From assembly GCA_944389175.1 (NCBI GenBank), contig CALXLK010000003.1, positions 151,238 to 215,237 of the forward strand: a stretch of DNA of 64,000 bases, in the 5' to 3' direction. Under the pieces are notes generated by a model. The model searched no databases, had not been told where the DNA came from, and worked only from the letters and a program-made list of their open reading frames with translations. Positions 60,668 to 64,000 of the stretch are shown here, one piece after another (position 1 is the first letter of the stretch; each line of letters opens with the position of its first letter). Made by a program: the position numbers and the translations under genes. Source of the DNA: an uncultured Opitutales bacterium. GTDB taxonomy: Bacteria > Verrucomicrobiota > Verrucomicrobiia > Opitutales > Intestinicryptomonadaceae.

Positions 60668-62614
60668 CTACGAGTTTACAATTATGCAAATTGCCTTTGC
60701 GATAACCTCGTCTTTGCCCATATTCGAAGTGTCGATTAGGCTCGCGCCTTCGGGACATACAAGCGGGGCGACTTTGCGCGCCTTATCGAGGGCGTCGCGT
60801 TTTTTTATCGAGTCGGTTATGCCCTCTTTGGCGCGGCGCGCCTGGCGTGTTTGTTCGTCGGCGTCGAGAAAAATTCGCGCGCAGGCGTCGGGGAATATGA
60901 CCGAGCCTATATCGCGGCCCTCCATTATCACCCCCCCGAAGCCTCCCGATTTCGCGAAGTCGGCCATTGAGCGCTGGTAGTCTTTTAGGAACTCCCTCAC
61001 CGCGGGTATTGCCGCAAAAAGCGAGACATTCGCGTTAATGCGCTCGCATCTTATGTCGTCGTCGCCAAGAACCCGCCCCTGGCACAGTATTTTTGCGCTG
61101 TTGCCCTCAAGTGTCGTGGAAAGCTTCATGTTTTTCAGGGCCGAAGCCACGCTTTCGGGCTCGTCGGGCCTGAGCCCCTGCTCGAGCAGGACGTATGCTA
61201 TGTTGCGGTAGTGGGCCCCCGTGTCGACGTGCATGTACCCAAGCGTCGCAGCAGCCGCCTTCGACACGCTAGATTTTCCCACGGCCGCCCCTCCGTCGAT
61301 TGCCACCACTCTAAACTTTTGCGAGTTCCCGCGCGCGGCCTCGAGCACCGTAAAAAATTCCCTCCACGTCTTTGCCACGCATTGCGGATTTTCAATTTCC
61401 ATCCACGACCCGCGCCCGATATCCGCGCAGCCCAACACCGAAAAGCTCATGGCAATCCTGTGGTCTTGGTATGTGCTAATCAAGACGCGCCCCCCGATGT
61501 TTTCGGCCATTGCCTCGAGTATTTGCCTGCGGGTCTTGCACTTGTATAGCGCGGGGTGCGAAGTTATCTGTAGGCTGTCATCTTCCTCGATTACGCCGGC
61601 TGCAAGTTTTTTCAACTCTTTGGCCATTGCCGAGACCCTGTCGGTCTCCTGCCCGCGCGTATGCTTTATTCCCTTTATCTTTATGCGGCGCGGCAGGTAG
61701 GCGGCAACTGATGCAAGAGTAAGAAACGTATCGGATATATCGTTAAAATCGACCTCCATGTCGGAATTGTCAAATTCGGGAACGCCCATGACTAGCAGGT
61801 CGTCGCCGACTATCTGCGTCTTTACAAGGCCCGCTTCTTCAATCACACTTACAAACCGAGCATCCCCTTGGAGTCTGACTTTTGCAAAATTTTTAATTAT
61901 GCACGCCCCGCCCGTTACAATCGGCAGCGCCGCAAAATACGAGGCCGCGGTTGCGTCTGGTTCAATATCGTATTCTGCGCACGGAAACTGGCTTGCCATG
62001 CGCCGGGTCATCTCCACAAAGGGTTTTGACACCGTCTCGCCGCTTGTAATTTCAAGCGGTTTTTTTGCAAGTACGCCCGCCATGATTACGGCTGAAAGTA
62101 TCTGGCTTGAACTCGAGGCGTCTACTCGAACCGCGCCGCCTTTGAGCCCGTGCGTTCGCATGAGAAAGGGGAAATGGTACGGCTTGCCCTTGTAATAAAA
62201 CTGCGCCCCCTGCTCTTCCAACGCCTTTATAAGCCCCTCCATGGGACGTTCGTACATAGCCGCGTCGGAATCGAACGAGTACTCGCCGCCGTCGACGGCG
62301 GCGGCAAGTGCGGTAATAAATCTGGCCGCCGTGCCTGCGTTGCCCACGAAAAGAGAGGCCTTTTTGTTCTTTATCGCGGCGTCCTCAACAAATATCGTCC
62401 GCTGCGCCGGATTGGCGCTTATCTTAAGGCCGAGTTTGCCAAGGCAATCCATCATGATTTCGGTATCGCGCGAAAATAGAGCTCCGGAAAGCCTGCACGG
62501 CTTGCCATGCACAGCGGCAAGCATTAATGCGCGGTTTGTTATGCTTTTGCTCCCGACGGGCAGCACTTCCGCTGCGCAATATTTAGAAAACGGCTGTATG
62601 TCCAAGGTGTTCAT
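60668..62614 (-). CDS. aroA-cmk: Fusion of EPSP synthase and cytidylate kinase
   Basis: This 648-residue protein has two full enzymes. Residues 1-425 match EPSP synthase: LPVGSKSITNRALMLAAVHGKPCRLSGALFSRDTEIM, GNAGTAARFITALAAAVDGGEYSFDSDAAMYERPMEGLI, IEPDATAASYFAALPIV, HTRGQETDRVSAMAKEL and STYQDHRIAMSFSVLGC. Residues 430-648 match cytidylate kinase: VVAIDGGAAVGKSSVSKAAAATLGYMHVDTGAHYRNIA (P-loop and substrate motif), VIMEGRDIGSVIFPDACARIFLDADEQTRQARRAKEG. EPSP synthase serves aromatic amino acid synthesis; Cmk phosphorylates CMP. It overlaps tyrA by one base upstream. Confidence 0.95.
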   Translation of the reverse strand: MNTLDIQPFSKYCAAEVLPVGSKSITNRALMLAAVHGKPCRLSGALFSRDTEIMMDCLGKLGLKISANPAQRTIFVEDAAIKNKKASLFVGNAGTAARFITALAAAVDGGEYSFDSDAAMYERPMEGLIKALEEQGAQFYYKGKPYHFPFLMRTHGLKGGAVRVDASSSSQILSAVIMAGVLAKKPLEITSGETVSKPFVEMTRRMASQFPCAEYDIEPDATAASYFAALPIVTGGACIIKNFAKVRLQGDARFVSVIEEAGLVKTQIVGDDLLVMGVPEFDNSDMEVDFNDISDTFLTLASVAAYLPRRIKIKGIKHTRGQETDRVSAMAKELKKLAAGVIEEDDSLQITSHPALYKCKTRRQILEAMAENIGGRVLISTYQDHRIAMSFSVLGCADIGRGSWMEIENPQCVAKTWREFFTVLEAARGNSQKFRVVAIDGGAAVGKSSVSKAAAATLGYMHVDTGAHYRNIAYVLLEQGLRPDEPESVASALKNMKLSTTLEGNSAKILCQGRVLGDDDIRCERINANVSLFAAIPAVREFLKDYQRSMADFAKSGGFGGVIMEGRDIGSVIFPDACARIFLDADEQTRQARRAKEGITDSIKKRDALDKARKVAPLVCPEGASLIDTSNMGKDEVIAKAICIIVNS

Positions 62615-63465
62615 TACTTCATTTCGTCCCTGTATTGCTTGGCCCGACGCAAACGCGCCGCTATGACAGGTTTGTCGAGGTTTTCAACCGCCGCGATAAG
62701 CTCGTCGAGACTGTCTTTAAATTCGTTTAGGGCCGAGAGAATTTCAGTCTGGTTGTCTGCTATTATACTATCCCATATTTCGGGCGAACCCGATACGACG
62801 CGTGTAGTATCTCTAAATCCGGGCCCCGAAAACGGCCTCAAGTCCCTCTTGTAGCCGGCGACGGTCAAGCATAGCGTGCCCGCCACAAGGTGAACCAAAT
62901 GGCTAATCCGAGCCACAATTGCATCGTGCTCTCTGGCCGAAACGCCGTATACGCGCATTCCAACGCCCTTCCACATCATCGATATCGCCTCGGCGGCGGG
63001 CGTTATTTCGTCGGCTACGACAAAACATGGGCGATTTTCAAACAGATCGGCCTCCGAATAGTCAACTCCGATTTTTTCCGAACCCGCCATCGGATGGGAT
63101 CCCACAAATTCGGCCGGCGAGCCGCTTAAGGCCTCAAGGCAGTCTCTGCATATCACGCCCTTTACACTTCCGACGTCTGTGACTATCGAGCCCTCTTTTA
63201 GGCTTTGCGATATCTCCGAGGCTATTTCTGCAATGTTTTCCGTGGGGACGCATATAACAACCGCATCGGCGTCGGCGACCGCCTCCTGCGGACTCTGGCA
63301 GACTTCGTCGAAGACGTCCGTCAACAGACGGCACTTCTGCCTCGTGCCCTCACTTCTAGACCACACGCCCACCCGGTTGACCAATTTCCTCTTCTTTAAG
63401 GCCTTTGCAAGCGATGCCCCCAGGAGCCCGGCGCCCAATATCGCAACCCTGTTAAATATAATCAT
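62614..63465 (-). CDS. tyrA: Prephenate dehydrogenase
   Basis: From the ATG at 63465 the protein has 283 residues; a GTG at 63468 is also possible. The Rossmann fold VAILGAGLLGASLAKALKKRKLVNRVGVWSRS is at the start, followed by DADAVVICVPTENIAEIASEI, IVTDVGSVKGVICRDCLEAL, the catalytic-His region EFVGSHPMAGSEKIGVDYSEADLFENRPCFV, and VARISHLVHLVAGTLCL. It oxidises prephenate toward tyrosine. No chorismate mutase or ACT domain is attached. It heads the operon tyrA, aroA-cmk, plsC. Confidence 0.94.
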   Translation of the reverse strand: MIIFNRVAILGAGLLGASLAKALKKRKLVNRVGVWSRSEGTRQKCRLLTDVFDEVCQSPQEAVADADAVVICVPTENIAEIASEISQSLKEGSIVTDVGSVKGVICRDCLEALSGSPAEFVGSHPMAGSEKIGVDYSEADLFENRPCFVVADEITPAAEAISMMWKGVGMRVYGVSAREHDAIVARISHLVHLVAGTLCLTVAGYKRDLRPFSGPGFRDTTRVVSGSPEIWDSIIADNQTEILSALNEFKDSLDELIAAVENLDKPVIAARLRRAKQYRDEMK

Positions 63466-63676
63466 CACTTCACTTTACTAATATGACAGCAACCCTCAAG
63501 CAAAATTTATACCCTCGCCCCATATTGCCCCTGGCAATAATACAACCTGCCGCCTCTAAATGCGCGCAAACTTTTACATCTTCAACCTGACATTTCCTTC
63601 TGCATTCTCATTCGTTCATATTGGCGCATTTTAAACTATAATTTCTCAGATTTCCAACTGTCCTAATCGCTGATCA

Positions 63677-63711
63677 GTGCAAAAAAAAGACGCATTAATC
63701 TGCGCCTTTTT
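63677..63711. terminator. Weak bidirectional terminator between tyrA and tandem array
   Basis: An A-run, the imperfect stem GACGCA / TGCGCC and a T-run lie in the gap between tyrA and the 51-bp array. The 63482-63756 stretch otherwise shows nothing. Confidence 0.45.
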
Positions 63712-63756
63712 GCAATATTCTCGCCTCTAATTTTTCCATTAACTTATTTATCGGCA

Positions 63757-64000
63757 CAAAAATACGCCCATATTTCAACGCGCGTATTTTGTAGCTTTTG
63801 GCAGTTCAAAATACGCCCTACTTTTTCAATGCGCGTATTTTGTAGCTTTTGGCAGTTCAAAATACGCCCTACTTTTTCAACGCGCGTATTTTGTAGCTTT
63901 TGGCAGTTCAAAATACGCCCATATTTCAACGCGCGTATTTTGTAGCTTTTAGCAGTTCAAAATACGCCCTACTTTTTCAACGCGCGTATTTTGTAGCTTT
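63757..64000. repeat. Tandem array of 51-bp hairpin units, continues past window
   Basis: Five copies of GCGTATTTTG occur at 63782, 63833, 63884, 63933 and 63984, spaced 51, 51, 49 and 51 bp. Each complete unit holds a perfect 10-bp inverted repeat, GCGTATTTTG / CAAAATACGC with a 15-nt loop, joined by one of two linkers (CCATATTTCAACGC or CCTACTTTTTCAACGC). The array runs off the window end. The open frame of 17-residue repeats seen on the minus strand is a by-product of the 51-bp period. Confidence 0.9.

Noticed and set aside
63744..63929. Minus-strand frame encoding 17-residue repeats (VGRILNCQKLQNTR type)
   Set aside because: The frame stays open only because 51 is a multiple of three; there is no ribosome site, and the 49-bp unit breaks it. 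The DNA hairpins explain the pattern better.
63757..64000. CRISPR array
   Set aside because: There are no unique spacers; both halves of each unit are conserved, and no cas gene is visible.

Overview
The window reads as a Gram-negative chromosome of moderate G+C, most like a host- or gut-associated member of the Verrucomicrobiota/Lentisphaerota (PVC) group. Three things point that way: a dense set of exported carbohydrate-active enzymes with no SusC/SusD pair, an ExbB that carries a signal peptide followed by two ExbD genes, and LpxI-type lipid A synthesis next to meso-diaminopimelate dehydrogenase. No rRNA or taxonomic marker was available, so the assignment is an inference.

Region 1 (1-31.7 kb) is a polysaccharide-degradation island. 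It holds a GH92 alpha-mannosidase (5' end outside the window), several six-hairpin glycosidases, an acetyl-xylan-esterase-like hydrolase, two paralogous fusions of a GH99/WbsX-like domain with an esterase-like domain, and GH5, GH30, GH28 and beta-helix (GH141-like) enzymes. It also holds two TIM-barrel glycosidase-like proteins, an exported sugar-isomerase-like protein, and AraC- and GntR-type regulators. Between these lie a relic tyrosine recombinase, meso-DAP dehydrogenase, a broken SIMPL gene and hairpin-rich repeats. The most striking structure is three pairs of 99-148 bp direct repeats, about 95-99% identical, that bracket gene cassettes: 1272-4583, 13266-19707 and 19190-20964. The repeats are pieces of gene ends or gene starts plus terminators. 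In the third pair both copies are in the same reading frame, so recombination would remove the GH28 gene and join a foreign N-terminus to a six-hairpin enzyme.

Region 2 (31.8-40.3 kb) carries a flavin-reductase-like gene, a low-molecular-weight tyrosine phosphatase, and then a probable sigma-54 operon. The operon order is outer-membrane channel-like protein, TRAP transporter (binding protein, small and large membrane subunits), ethanolamine ammonia-lyase EutB and EutC, and a class I glutamine amidotransferase. It looks like a compact, microcompartment-free ethanolamine (or related amine) module.

Region 3 (40.7-63.5 kb) is mostly housekeeping: leuS, a FecR-like protein, lpxI, sufE, a stand-alone GH97 N-domain, ExbB/ExbD/ExbD, a hexapeptide-repeat protein, an ArnC-like transferase with an ArnA-type formyltransferase, a SNF2 helicase, glgA, a PfkB kinase, queA, a probable 6S RNA, queE, an SMR exporter, plsC, an aroA-cmk fusion and tyrA. 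The window ends inside a tandem array of 51-bp hairpin units (63757 to beyond 64000).
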